Assembly (NCBI RefSeq): GCF_000016125.1
Contig: NC_009135.1
Location: forward strand, 868,001 to 932,000
Source of the DNA: Methanococcus maripaludis C5
GTDB lineage: Archaea > AGJL01 > Methanococci > Methanococcales > Methanococcaceae
Length of the DNA: 64,000 bases
Reading direction: 5' to 3'
Below the pieces are notes generated by a model, which had not been told where the DNA came from, ran no database searches, and saw nothing but the letters and a program-made list of their open reading frames with translations. Position 1 is the first letter of the stretch. Every line of letters begins with the position of its first letter. This document shows, in pieces, positions 20,411 through 29,154 of the stretch. The position numbers were made by a program, and so were the translations under genes.

Positions 20411-21073
20411 TTATCTTCTTCTTCTTTGGAACCTTCCTCTTTGTCTGTTTGAAGGGTTCATTTTTACTTTAACGTTCATTGCTTTTTCGAGGAACTGGTC
20501 GTATGAGAATGGAACTTCTTCGCCAATAAGTCCTCTGTTTTTCATGTATTCTCTTGCAATAAGGTAGTACATTAATGATACTGATTTTCTACCTTTGTTG
20601 TTTGTTGGGATGATGAAATCGATGTGTGAGGTTAAGTGTTCTGTATCACACATACCGATAACAGGGATTCCAATTTCGATTGCTTCTTTTAATGCTTGTT
20701 TGTCAACTCTAGGGTCGCTCAAAAACAAAACTTCTGGTTCAGCGAATTTTTTAGCTGATGGGTTTGTTAATGTACCTGGAACGAACCTTCCAGCTACCGT
20801 GTTTATTCCTGTAACTTTTCCGAATTCTTTTAAAGGACCTACTGAGTAAACTCTTCTTGTAACGGCCATGATGTCTTCAGGCTCGTAGTTTGATAAGAAT
20901 TTAGCAGCGAGTCTTAATCTTTCATCAGTTTTTCTAACATCTAAAACGTATAATCCGTCAGCCCTTACTCTGTAGATAAATCTTCTCATATCTTCAGTTT
21001 TTTGCTGAGTACCGATGTGTATCCCTGACGCCAAATAGGTGTCTAAGGTTGTCAATAGATTTTCATCTGACAT
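20411..21073 (-). CDS. rpsB: Small ribosomal subunit protein uS2
   Basis: A 220-aa archaeal uS2. [47 protein letters not shown] and [18 protein letters not shown] are characteristic, and the C-terminus ends in an Arg-rich tail ([11 protein letters not shown]). A strong GGAGGAAGAAAA precedes the ATG. It is the first gene of the three-gene minus-strand cluster; the 370-bp region upstream (21074-21442) holds its promoter and that of the divergent phosphate transporter. Confidence 0.97.
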   Translation of the reverse strand: MSDENLLTTLDTYLASGIHIGTQQKTEDMRRFIYRVRADGLYVLDVRKTDERLRLAAKFLSNYEPEDIMAVTRRVYSVGPLKEFGKVTGINTVAGRFVPGTLTNPSAKKFAEPEVLFLSDPRVDKQALKEAIEIGIPVIGMCDTEHLTSHIDFIIPTNNKGRKSVSLMYYLIAREYMKNRGLIGEEVPFSYDQFLEKAMNVKVKMNPSNRQRGRFQRRRR

Positions 21074-21442
21074 TTTTCTTCCTCCAAAAAAGTGGTTTCT
21101 TGACTTTGATAAAATAAAGCCTTTTACGGTAATTTTTTTATTCTAGTTGTGTTTTAGTCTTTCAAATTCAAAAATTGACTATTAGAAAAATTTAAACAGT
21201 ATATGAATATGTGATTTAATATATATAGTTTTCCTAAAGCCCGATTTTAAGGATTCTTGCCAATATATAGAATTAAGTTTTCATAATTATTAAACAAGCT
21301 TTAAATAAAGTTAGTTCCTTAAGTGATAATTCGGATTAAACTTTAAAGACATTGATGTTCACATATCATGAACTATTCTATAATTATAATGAATATAATA
21401 TTCTTATTATCTCAAATATTATGGATAATACTGGTGGAACAG

Positions 21443-23068
21443 ATGGAATTTGCGTTGATTGCAGGGGTCCTTGGAGGACTTGCATTATTCATTTACGGAA
21501 TGAATTTAATGGGTAATGGGCTTCAAAAAGTTGCGGGAGATGGATTAAAACGACTTATTGAAGTTTTAACTAAAAATAAATACCTTGGCGTGTTGGTTGG
21601 AACTGTTGTAACGATGTTGATTCAAAGCAGCAGTGCAACAACGGTTATGGTTGTTGGTTTCGTTAATGCATCATTAATGAACCTCAGTCAAGCAATTGGG
21701 GTCATCATGGGTGCAAATATAGGTACTACAGTTACTGCACAGCTTGTAGCATTTAAATTAACAGATATTGCGCCATTGATTGTTGCAATTGGGGTCATTT
21801 TACAACTTATTTCAAAAAAACGAAAACATTCAGATATTGCAGAAGTTTTGATTGGTTTTGGTATTTTATTTATTGGAATGCACACGATGTCAAGTGTATT
21901 AAAACCGCTTGCAGGAGAACCATTCTTTACAGATCTATTAATGAATCTTGAAAATCCAGTTCTTGGATTACTTGTTGGACTTGGAATGACGCTTATGATT
22001 CAAAGCAGTAGTGCTACGATCGGACTTTTGATTGCAGTAGCGTCTACTGGAGCATTAAGCCTTTTGGTTGCATTTCCGATATTATTTGGTGACAACATCG
22101 GAACTTGTGTTACGGCACTTCTTTCGAGTATCGGTGCAAACAGGACTGCAAAAAGAGCTGCTCTTATGCACTTGCTCTTTAACGTTACAGGTGCACTGAT
22201 ATTCATGGTTTTGATCTATACAACCCCTTTAATTTCATGGATTCAAAGTTTGAGTGCAGGAAGTATTGAAAGACAAATTGCAAACGCGCACACAATATTT
22301 AACGTTACAAACACGCTTATAATGCTCCCATTTGCAGGATTTTTCGTCTATGCAGTTGAAAAACTAATTCCAATAAAAGATTATGAAAAAGAATTCATGC
22401 CTGTAAAACATCTTGATTCAAGGATTATTGAGGAGATGCCGTCAATTGCGATCGGACTTGGAATAAAAGAAGTTGTAGAGATGGGAAAGTTCGTACGTGA
22501 AAATCTAAGACTTGCAAAAGATGCTTTTGTAACTAAAAACGTTCAAATTATCAAAGAAGTGCATGAGAAAGAAGCAATTATAGACACGATGGCCCATGAA
22601 ATTACAAACCATTTAATTGAACTTTCAAACCAAGAAATTTCGGACAGTCAAAAATTAAAAATCACGAGTCTCATCAGTAACGTTACAAGCCTTGAGAGAA
22701 TCGGGGACCTTGCAGAAGATATTGCTGATCATGCTGAAAACGTAATGGAAGATAATATTGAGTTTACCGATACTGCAATTGAAGAAATCAACGTCATGTT
22801 TGATAAGGTAATGACCGCTTTAGAGACTGCAATCGAAGCTTTTGAGACTGAAGACGAAGTATTAATCGAAAGAGTAACTTTCCTCGAAGATGAAGTTGAC
22901 AATCTTGAAAAAACATTTAGAAAAAAACATATTAAAAGATTAAATTCCAAAGAATGTGCCCCAAAAGCGAGCATTATATTTTTGGATATTATCGGATACC
23001 TTGAAAGAATATCTGACCACGCTGTAAAAATTGCAACAGGCCTTGAAGACGAAGAATTTGATGCATAA
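21443..23068 (+). CDS. Na+/phosphate cotransporter, NptA family with C-terminal PhoU-like domain
   Basis: A 541-aa protein. The membrane half has two inverted repeats, each with the QSSSATT/QSSSATI signature (GTVVTMLIQSSSATTVMVVGF and GLGMTLMIQSSSATIGLLIA), and the paired GANIGTTVTA/GDNIGTCVTA. The C-terminal 200 residues form helical PhoU-like bundles (LISNVTSLERIGDLAEDIADH and YLERISDHAVKIATG). I start at 21443, where GGTGG stands five bases before ATGGAATTTGCG; the frame is open to an ATG at 21368 without a ribosome site. Probable role is sodium-driven phosphate uptake. Confidence 0.88.
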   Translation: MEFALIAGVLGGLALFIYGMNLMGNGLQKVAGDGLKRLIEVLTKNKYLGVLVGTVVTMLIQSSSATTVMVVGFVNASLMNLSQAIGVIMGANIGTTVTAQLVAFKLTDIAPLIVAIGVILQLISKKRKHSDIAEVLIGFGILFIGMHTMSSVLKPLAGEPFFTDLLMNLENPVLGLLVGLGMTLMIQSSSATIGLLIAVASTGALSLLVAFPILFGDNIGTCVTALLSSIGANRTAKRAALMHLLFNVTGALIFMVLIYTTPLISWIQSLSAGSIERQIANAHTIFNVTNTLIMLPFAGFFVYAVEKLIPIKDYEKEFMPVKHLDSRIIEEMPSIAIGLGIKEVVEMGKFVRENLRLAKDAFVTKNVQIIKEVHEKEAIIDTMAHEITNHLIELSNQEISDSQKLKITSLISNVTSLERIGDLAEDIADHAENVMEDNIEFTDTAIEEINVMFDKVMTALETAIEAFETEDEVLIERVTFLEDEVDNLEKTFRKKHIKRLNSKECAPKASIIFLDIIGYLERISDHAVKIATGLEDEEFDA

Positions 23069-23125
23069 TCTATTTTTTAATTTTTTTAAGCAAAAATAAA
23101 TTAAAACAGAATAAAAAAACTATTT

Positions 23126-23614
23126 TTAAAGTTCATTTAAGTCTTTACAAATACAAAATTCGCAAATGGAAAGTTCATTTGATTGTGCATTTTTTATTGG
23201 ACAGTAATAATTTCCGTTTTTTTCAATTATCTGCTTTCCACCAGGAAATCTCGTTGTTAATGCGTGAAGTGGCCTTTTATTTATAAAAATTAAATAATTT
23301 ATGACAGTTTTTACAAGTTTTTCGTAAGAATCCCTACCAGTTCGTTTAGAACCCATACTAAAAAGTCTTAAATCAACTTTTCTTATTTCTTCTTCTTCGA
23401 TTTCAAAATCTTCGAGTTCTTCTTCAGTTTTATTCCTTATTTCCTTCAAAACTTCTGGAAAAAAAGTAAAAAAATCTTCAAGATATCCTTTTTTATAATC
23501 TTCAGGTAAATAAGCCATATCTTTTTCTAAATACACTTTTGCATTCATTAAATCAAAGATGCTTACGTCATATGACTCTTCCTTAAGTTTAGAGAAAAAT
23601 TTTCGGCTTTTCAT
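23126..23614 (-). CDS. DUF2115 (UPF0305) family protein
   Basis: A 162-aa protein with HALTTRFPGGKQIIEKNGNY and a C-terminal YYCPIKNAQSNELSICEFCIC segment holding Cys residues (about 137, 151, 154, 156) that may bind a metal. This matches the methanogen DUF2115 family, for which I know no function. The start follows CTTTGGGAAACTC. It is convergent with nptA and sits 47 bp downstream of the VIT1-like gene. Confidence 0.75.
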   Translation of the reverse strand: MKSRKFFSKLKEESYDVSIFDLMNAKVYLEKDMAYLPEDYKKGYLEDFFTFFPEVLKEIRNKTEEELEDFEIEEEEIRKVDLRLFSMGSKRTGRDSYEKLVKTVINYLIFINKRPLHALTTRFPGGKQIIEKNGNYYCPIKNAQSNELSICEFCICKDLNEL

Positions 23615-23661
23615 GAGTTTCCCAAAGTATACTTTTATGAAATAATTTTTAATTTAGTTAT

Positions 23662-24222
23662 CTATCCAAAGATTTTTTCGACAACAAAGCATATAACGGC
23701 AACAATTACTCCTCCAAGGACCATTTTTAACCCCGAAGTTATGAGGTTGTCTCTTGAAAGCTTTCCGATGAATATTCCAAGACCTAAAAGTATCAGTAAT
23801 GTGAGTGCTACTGCAATTATTAAAGCAAAACCCGGATCAAACACGAAAAATGGAATTACAGGAATTACTGCCCCTAAACAGGTTGATAATCCATCATACG
23901 TTCCACTGTACATTGTTTTATTTATTTTGTACTGGTATTCGTGAGTTCCTTTTAAATTTCCATTACCAATTAAAAGGCTTTTTTCTTTTTTCTCCCGTTC
24001 TTCTTCGATCATTGCACGTTCTGCAGTTAATGCTCCAAGTATATTTGATATACCGTTTGCAATTCCCCCGCCAATTCCCGCTGCAACGATTATCGAAGTT
24101 TCCCCACCGCTTGCGCCGATAACGACACCAAGTGTTGAAAGGGAGCCATCGATTAAACCTCTCACGACATATCTTGTATCAAATTCATTTTTGAAATTTT
24201 TTAAAACTTCCTTAATTTCCAC
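23662..24222 (-). CDS. VIT1/CCC1 family (TIGR00267-like) membrane protein
   Basis: A 186-aa membrane protein with about five helices. RYVVRGLIDGSLSTLGVVIGAS followed by GIGGGIANGISNILGALTAERA is the VIT1/CCC1 pattern of iron/manganese transporters. GTYDGLSTCLGAVIPVIPF repeats part of it. The start is GTG after AAAGGGGATTTTTA. It lies 26 bp after the SulP gene and may be co-transcribed. Metal transport is family inference. Confidence 0.8.
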   Translation of the reverse strand: MEIKEVLKNFKNEFDTRYVVRGLIDGSLSTLGVVIGASGGETSIIVAAGIGGGIANGISNILGALTAERAMIEEEREKKEKSLLIGNGNLKGTHEYQYKINKTMYSGTYDGLSTCLGAVIPVIPFFVFDPGFALIIAVALTLLILLGLGIFIGKLSRDNLITSGLKMVLGGVIVAVICFVVEKIFG

Positions 24223-24248
24223 TAAAAATCCCCTTTGATGTTTGAAAA

Positions 24249-25868
24249 TTATTCTAATTCATCATCGGCAACATGCCATATCAAATTATCGAGAATACTG
24301 ACTTCTACAATGTTATCTGCTTTTTTAATTAACTTATCACAATCCCTGCTTAAATTAAGGAGATGCAATTGCTTCCCATGTTGAGTATATTTCTCTGCAA
24401 CACTATTTATTGCTTCGATTGCAGAATGGTCGTAAACCCGAGATTTGTTAAAGTCGATAACAACATCAATCGGGTCATTTTGGTAATCAAACAGGCTTTT
24501 GAATTTCGATGTTGATGCAAAAAACAAAGGGCCGTGAAGCATGTATACCTTTTTGTTCTTCATAGATTTTGTACTTGCCCATATATCTTTTCCCCGGTTC
24601 CATGCAAAAACGAGTGCAGCTAATATAATTCCTAAAAATACTGCTGTTGCAAGATTAAATACAACAGTCATGATTGAAACAACTGCAATAATTGCTGCGT
24701 CAGAACTTGGGATTTTTTTCAATATTCTAAAGCTGGACCATTCAAATGTACCGATTACAACGATAAACATGACTCCAACAAGTGCTGCAAGCGGAATCAT
24801 TTCAATTATTGGAGCGCCCCATACGATAAATATCAATAACAATATTGCAGCGGAAATTCCTGAAAGCCTGCCACGCCCGCCACCTCGAATATTTATCATA
24901 CTTTGACCAATCATTGCACAGCCGCCCATTCCACCAAAGAATCCATTTAAGATGTTTGCAATACCCTGACCGATACATTCCCTGTTACTTCTACCGCGCG
25001 TTTCAGTTAGTTCATCAATTAACCTTAAAGTCATCAATGATTCAATTAGTCCAACACATGCAGCTAAAAATGAATAAGGAAGTACTGTTTTAACGGTATC
25101 CCAATTTAGCGGAACATTTGGCAACGCAAATGAAGGAACTGAAACTGCAAGCGTTGTTTTTAGTGGTTCTATCGATTTTATAAAATCAAGTACTGTTAAA
25201 ACTGTGTATCCTGCATTATTTAAGAAATACGAAATTATAGTTACAGTAATTATTGCTACAAGCGTTGCAGGAACTGCACGAGTGATTTTTGGCAAGTATA
25301 TTGCAATTATCATTGTTATTACAATTAAAATGAGCATTACTGAAAGAATCGGCCATGGAAGTAAATTTCCATCTGCACCGTAAAACTGCCCGAGTTGGGA
25401 TAAAAATATTATTATTGCAAGTCCGTTTACAAATCCGAGCATTACAGGATGTGGAATAAGCCTTACGAATTTTCCTACCTTAGATATTCCAAAAAATACT
25501 TGAATAATTCCCATGAAGAGTACTGCAATAAAAAGATGTCCAAGTGCAGACTCCATTCCGCTAGTTTGGACTTTTGAAATTACCAATGGGGCAAAAATAA
25601 CTGCAACAGCACCCGTAGCTCCACTTATCATTCCCGGACGTCCACCAATTAGTGCGGTTACAATTCCCATAATAAAAGCAGCATAAAGGCCGATTGTTGG
25701 GTCAATTCCAAGAATAAATGAAAATGCAATTGCTTCCGGAACCAGTGCCAACGCTACGGTTAAACCTGAGAGTACATCATTTTTTACACTTCCATTTTTT
25801 GGAATTACCAATTCAACTATTTTATTTTTTAAATCCTTTGTTTCATTCGTGTTTATTTTTTCATTCAT
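24249..25868 (-). CDS. SulP family anion permease with STAS domain
   Basis: A 539-aa transporter. The membrane domain begins DVLSGLTVALALVPEAIAFSF, has GGRPGMISGATGAVAVIFAPL and the FFGGMGGCAMIGQSMINIRGGGRGRLSG signature segment. The C-terminal STAS domain includes DVVIDFNKSRVYDHSAIEAI. Called sulfate permease by homology, but several archaeal members may carry bicarbonate or other anions; the substrate is not settled here. The gene is 49 bp downstream of the Pcc1 gene. Confidence 0.85.
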   Translation of the reverse strand: MNEKINTNETKDLKNKIVELVIPKNGSVKNDVLSGLTVALALVPEAIAFSFILGIDPTIGLYAAFIMGIVTALIGGRPGMISGATGAVAVIFAPLVISKVQTSGMESALGHLFIAVLFMGIIQVFFGISKVGKFVRLIPHPVMLGFVNGLAIIIFLSQLGQFYGADGNLLPWPILSVMLILIVITMIIAIYLPKITRAVPATLVAIITVTIISYFLNNAGYTVLTVLDFIKSIEPLKTTLAVSVPSFALPNVPLNWDTVKTVLPYSFLAACVGLIESLMTLRLIDELTETRGRSNRECIGQGIANILNGFFGGMGGCAMIGQSMINIRGGGRGRLSGISAAILLLIFIVWGAPIIEMIPLAALVGVMFIVVIGTFEWSSFRILKKIPSSDAAIIAVVSIMTVVFNLATAVFLGIILAALVFAWNRGKDIWASTKSMKNKKVYMLHGPLFFASTSKFKSLFDYQNDPIDVVIDFNKSRVYDHSAIEAINSVAEKYTQHGKQLHLLNLSRDCDKLIKKADNIVEVSILDNLIWHVADDELE

Positions 25869-25917
25869 TTTTAAATACCTTATATTTTATTGATTAAACG
25901 ATTATTTCATTTTTAAA

Positions 25918-26139
25918 TTATTTTTTGAGATTTACAATATTTTCTGCAAGTTCGTAATTTACAAAAAAGTCATCGAGTATATTTTTTAAAGAGCCGACTG
26001 AATTAGTTTTAATATTCACTTTAATCTCTTCATTATCAAATTTAGTGTCAATTATAAGTCCATCGTCTACATCGTCAACTTTTAAGCTGTTTACAATTTC
26101 CTTTTTTGAATTGTAAGTCATTTCAAAATCTATTTTCAT
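25918..26139 (-). CDS. KEOPS complex subunit Pcc1
   Basis: A 73-aa protein, MKIDFEMTYNSKKEIVNSLK at the N-terminus, with FDNEEIKVNIKTNSVGSLKN and DDFFVNYELAENIV. The short beta-beta-helix-beta-helix layout and the T-S-V-G-S-L-K-N segment fit Pcc1, the dimerising subunit of KEOPS (tRNA t6A synthesis). A start three codons upstream (26148) would overlap the preceding stop as ATGA; I prefer the internal ATG by homology. It is translationally coupled to the PP-loop gene upstream. Confidence 0.75.
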   Translation of the reverse strand: MKIDFEMTYNSKKEIVNSLKVDDVDDGLIIDTKFDNEEIKVNIKTNSVGSLKNILDDFFVNYELAENIVNLKK

Positions 26140-26144
26140 AAAAA

Positions 26145-27020
26145 TCATTCTTTTAAATTTTTAAAATCGAGCCCTCTTTTTTTAAGCTCTTCATATATTT
26201 CATCAGAAACTTCCGGGCATTTTAATGCTTCTTCTGCTTCTTCACGTGTCATGAGGCCGTATCTAATCATTGCAGAAACTCTATCGTATTCAAAATTAAA
26301 TCCATGCTTTTTCTTAAATTCAACAAGTGCAGGAGCAAGAACTAAACAGTTTGTAGTGTATCCGCCGAGATCGGGTTTTTCCCAAGGGATTTCTTTTAAT
26401 ATGTTATATCTATCTTCTTCTGTTAATTTATATGCAACGAGTAGCCTTAACATATTTATTCCTTTTTTCATCTCCCGTATTGCAGTTGTACCGAATGGAA
26501 GTTCGTGTCCCGTCACAATTGTGTCGATATTCGTCTGTCTTGCAAACTGCCAGATTTCGTGCATGTTCATGTCAGAACATACTCTGCATGGAGATTCGCC
26601 TTTGGAAATGGTTTCTTTGAAGAATTTCGTAAAATCCTTGTTTATTACAAGCCAGTCTACTCCAAAATACTTTGCAATGTTTTTACAGTTTGTAAGCGCT
26701 TCTTCTGCCAGATAACCGTTATCAACAGTTACGCACAAAGGGCGGATCCTAAGTTCTTTTACGAGCAAATACAACGCAACAACGCTATCTTTTCCGCCAG
26801 AAAATCCCAAAATACAGTTGTATTTATTATTTCTAATTCTGAGTTCATCTAAATATTCCATTACTTCGTTTTTCATTTCTTCGAAGTTTCTTGGAAATTT
26901 TAGAGCGTTTAAGCATTCAATGCAGATGTTTTTTCCTTCGTGTTTATACATCGGGCGTGTTTTGCTGTTGTGAAGGCAAATTTCGCAGTTTACCGTGTTT
27001 TTTCCTTTAATTTTTTCCAT
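26145..27020 (-). CDS. PP-loop ATP pyrophosphatase, likely tRNA-modification or sulfur-transfer enzyme
   Basis: A 291-aa protein. An N-terminal zinc knuckle (C12, C15, C33, C36) is followed by the PP-loop SGGKDS at residues 74-79. PCRVCSDMNMHEIWQFAR and TIVTGHELPFGTT in the middle are the usual Cys pair and His loop of TtcA/TIGR00269-like enzymes. Such enzymes adenylate a base and insert sulfur or nitrogen. The start at 27020 follows GGTTGAAGATC; an in-frame TTG lies upstream. Pairing with Pcc1 suggests tRNA work. N-acetyl sugar amidotransferases share the fold and are an alternative. Confidence 0.7.
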   Translation of the reverse strand: MEKIKGKNTVNCEICLHNSKTRPMYKHEGKNICIECLNALKFPRNFEEMKNEVMEYLDELRIRNNKYNCILGFSGGKDSVVALYLLVKELRIRPLCVTVDNGYLAEEALTNCKNIAKYFGVDWLVINKDFTKFFKETISKGESPCRVCSDMNMHEIWQFARQTNIDTIVTGHELPFGTTAIREMKKGINMLRLLVAYKLTEEDRYNILKEIPWEKPDLGGYTTNCLVLAPALVEFKKKHGFNFEYDRVSAMIRYGLMTREEAEEALKCPEVSDEIYEELKKRGLDFKNLKE

Positions 27021-27198
27021 GATCTTCAACCAATACTAACTACTTGATTAAATTACTTAAATACATAACTCCAATAAAAATGAAGTTCGCAAAAATTCTT
27101 TTTAAAATTATATTTTTTATGACAATAATAACATATACTGCTTTTAAAAAAATTTAATATGGCTTAAAAACATACGTTCAATCATAACAGGGTGGAAA

Positions 27199-27279
27199 AT
27201 GGATATTCAAATGATTGCCATTATTGCATTGCTTTCGGTTGTAGTCGGGTTTTTAAAAGGGTCAGGATTTAAAATATAA
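27199..27279 (+). CDS. 26-aa hydrophobic peptide
   Basis: ATG follows AGGGTGGAAA, a near-perfect ribosome site. The peptide starts MDIQMIAIIALLSVVVGF and ends with a short basic/aromatic tail (LKGSGFKI), a single membrane helix. It is followed by a T-rich tract. Too short for standard gene callers, but the ribosome site and composition support it. Function unknown. Confidence 0.55.
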   Translation: MDIQMIAIIALLSVVVGFLKGSGFKI

Positions 27280-27416
27280 AAATATAATGCCCTTTCTTTT
27301 TTAAATTTTATAGATTGATTTTCTTTTTTAAATTATATCCTTGATAAAACCGCAAATGAAATATATTGTTTTTTACATATATTTTTTAAATTTTAGAAGG
27401 GTTAAAGGTGGGGAAA

Positions 27417-28208
27417 ATGAAAAAATGTTTAAAATCTTTAAAATTAATGGGTTTTATTCTTTCTTTTTTGATAACTACCTCACCAATAGCATCATTTGTA
27501 AAATTTAATCTCATATATCAGTTTTTTAGTTATTTCGAGTATTCTACTGAAAATGTATTGTATAATTATTTATGGAATACTGTTTTTAATCCCTCATTAG
27601 ATGACATGCTCAAATTAGGGTTAATTATTCTACTTTACCTCTCTTTTTTAGGATATCTGCAATCTAAAAAAGTATTTTTTGAAGATAGTTCAAAAATGTC
27701 AAATTATTTTAATATATTGAACTTAATTTATAGTATTTTAGGAATAACTACCTTGTTTTTATCGATTTATTTAATTTTAGAGAATATATATCTATTTTTA
27801 GTATTTGCAATAACTTATGTAATAGGTTTGTTCTTTTTAGATGCTTTAAAACAGTATAGTAGATGTTTTCATGATTATCAAAAATCTAATGAATATTTAG
27901 AACTTATAAATAAATTAAACCGAAACAAAAAGAACCTAATGAATATGGATGATGGGCCTAATTTTTGGGACAATTTTAAAAATTACTCGATAATTACAAC
28001 AACATACGGATTTATGAGGGCGTTTCAAGTCTACGTAATAATTTTATCATTTTTAACAATATATGCAGGTTTATTTTTTAAAATAAATTTAATAGCCATT
28101 TTGTTCGTCTTTTTAACCATTATTTATTGGTTTATATGCTTGTGTATGATATCATATAAATTTAGAAATAAATCTGACATTTATCTAATTAATGGTGAAA
28201 TTTTATAG
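27417..28208 (+). CDS. Polytopic membrane protein, unknown, ending at a suspect TAG
   Basis: A 263-aa protein with six or so hydrophobic stretches (FILSFLITTSPIASF, LGLIILLYLSFLGYL, ILGITTLFLSIYLIL, FAITYVIGLFFLDAL, VYVIILSFLTIYAGLFF, LIAILFVFLTIIYWFICLC). The start at 27417 follows AGGTGGGGAAA. The last residues KSDIYLINGEIL look like the first strand of a soluble domain. The same frame stays open for 44 codons beyond the TAG (see next entry). I do not recognise the family. Confidence 0.7.
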   Translation: MKKCLKSLKLMGFILSFLITTSPIASFVKFNLIYQFFSYFEYSTENVLYNYLWNTVFNPSLDDMLKLGLIILLYLSFLGYLQSKKVFFEDSSKMSNYFNILNLIYSILGITTLFLSIYLILENIYLFLVFAITYVIGLFFLDALKQYSRCFHDYQKSNEYLELINKLNRNKKNLMNMDDGPNFWDNFKNYSIITTTYGFMRAFQVYVIILSFLTIYAGLFFKINLIAILFVFLTIIYWFICLCMISYKFRNKSDIYLINGEIL

Positions 28209-28343
28209 GATGTATTTCTTATTGAAAATGCTGAAAGTCGACCGTGCATCCACGTGTTGACTGAAAAAGACGGCGTTATTATGGTAACAAAAACTTCAAT
28301 AATTAAAATAACCAACGCCACTTTAAAAAATAATGTAGAATAA
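28209..28343 (+). pseudogene. In-frame continuation of the preceding membrane protein beyond TAG
   Basis: Directly after the TAG at 28206-28208 the frame continues with DVFLIENAESRPCIHVLTEK, then DGVIMVTKTSIIKITN, and stops at TAA 28341. Joined to the upstream INGEIL, this reads as one compact beta domain. The likely event is a sense-to-TAG substitution (GAG to TAG is one step). Pyrrolysine is unlikely because methanococci are not known to carry its machinery. A base-calling error is the other explanation. Confidence 0.55.
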
Positions 28344-28594
28344 TTTAAAATTAGATAAAGACGATATTAAATTAAAAATTTATTTAAAATAACCTCTTTT
28401 TAAATTTTAAAAAGAATATCTTTAATTTTTAAGTCTATTTTATAATTTCAACCAGTTTTAGAAAAATACATTAATATAAAACGTGCAATATTATATAAGT
28501 TTAAATAGGATATTAAAAAAGCCTAAAAATCTGTGCAATAACAAAATTATAAGAAGTTTCCCTTGTTTATTACGAGTTCGACCCGGTGAATACA

Positions 28595-29113
28595 ATGGAT
28601 TTAAGAAAAAAGATAAGAATTGTAGAAGATTTTCCAATCGAAGGAATAAGCTTTAAAGATGTAACTCCAATTTTAAAAGACCCAAAAGCAATGAAACATA
28701 CGACAAAAGAGATTACAAAATACCTCGAAGATAAAAATGTCGATGTTATAGTTGGCCCTGAAGCACGCGGTTTTTTATTTGGCATTCCTGTTGCACATGA
28801 ACTTGATATCGGGTTTGTTCCAGTTAGAAAACCGGGAAAATTGCCGTACAAAACTTTTTCAGTTGATTATGCACTTGAATACGGGGCAGACAGCCTTGAA
28901 ATTCACAGCGACGGAATTGAAAAAGGCCAGAACGTTGCAATAGTTGACGACCTTCTTGCAACCGGCGGAACTGTTTTGGGAGTTTCCAAACTCGTGGAAA
29001 AACTGGGCGGACACGTTTCCGCACTTAACTTTGTAATTGAACTCACAGAACTAAAAGGAAGGGATAAATTAAAAGGATACGGCATACAGTCGCTTGTTAA
29101 ATATGATTTATAA
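28595..29113 (+). CDS. apt: Adenine phosphoribosyltransferase
   Basis: A 172-aa PRTase that makes AMP from adenine and PRPP. It begins MDLRKKIRIVEDFPIEGISF and has DVIVGPEARGFLFGIPVAH and the PRPP loop VAIVDDLLATGGT. GGTGA stands five bases before the chosen ATG; the GTG inside that ribosome site (28586) is rejected as start. Lies 42 bp upstream of the U32 peptidase gene. Confidence 0.94.
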   Translation: MDLRKKIRIVEDFPIEGISFKDVTPILKDPKAMKHTTKEITKYLEDKNVDVIVGPEARGFLFGIPVAHELDIGFVPVRKPGKLPYKTFSVDYALEYGADSLEIHSDGIEKGQNVAIVDDLLATGGTVLGVSKLVEKLGGHVSALNFVIELTELKGRDKLKGYGIQSLVKYDL

Positions 29114-29154
29114 TGCTTTTTTAAATACTAATTATTTTTATTTTGGTGAAGAAT

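Noticed and set aside
28206-28208. Pyrrolysine codon in the membrane protein
   Set aside because: Methanococcus is not known to have the pyl genes; nonsense mutation or base error is simpler.
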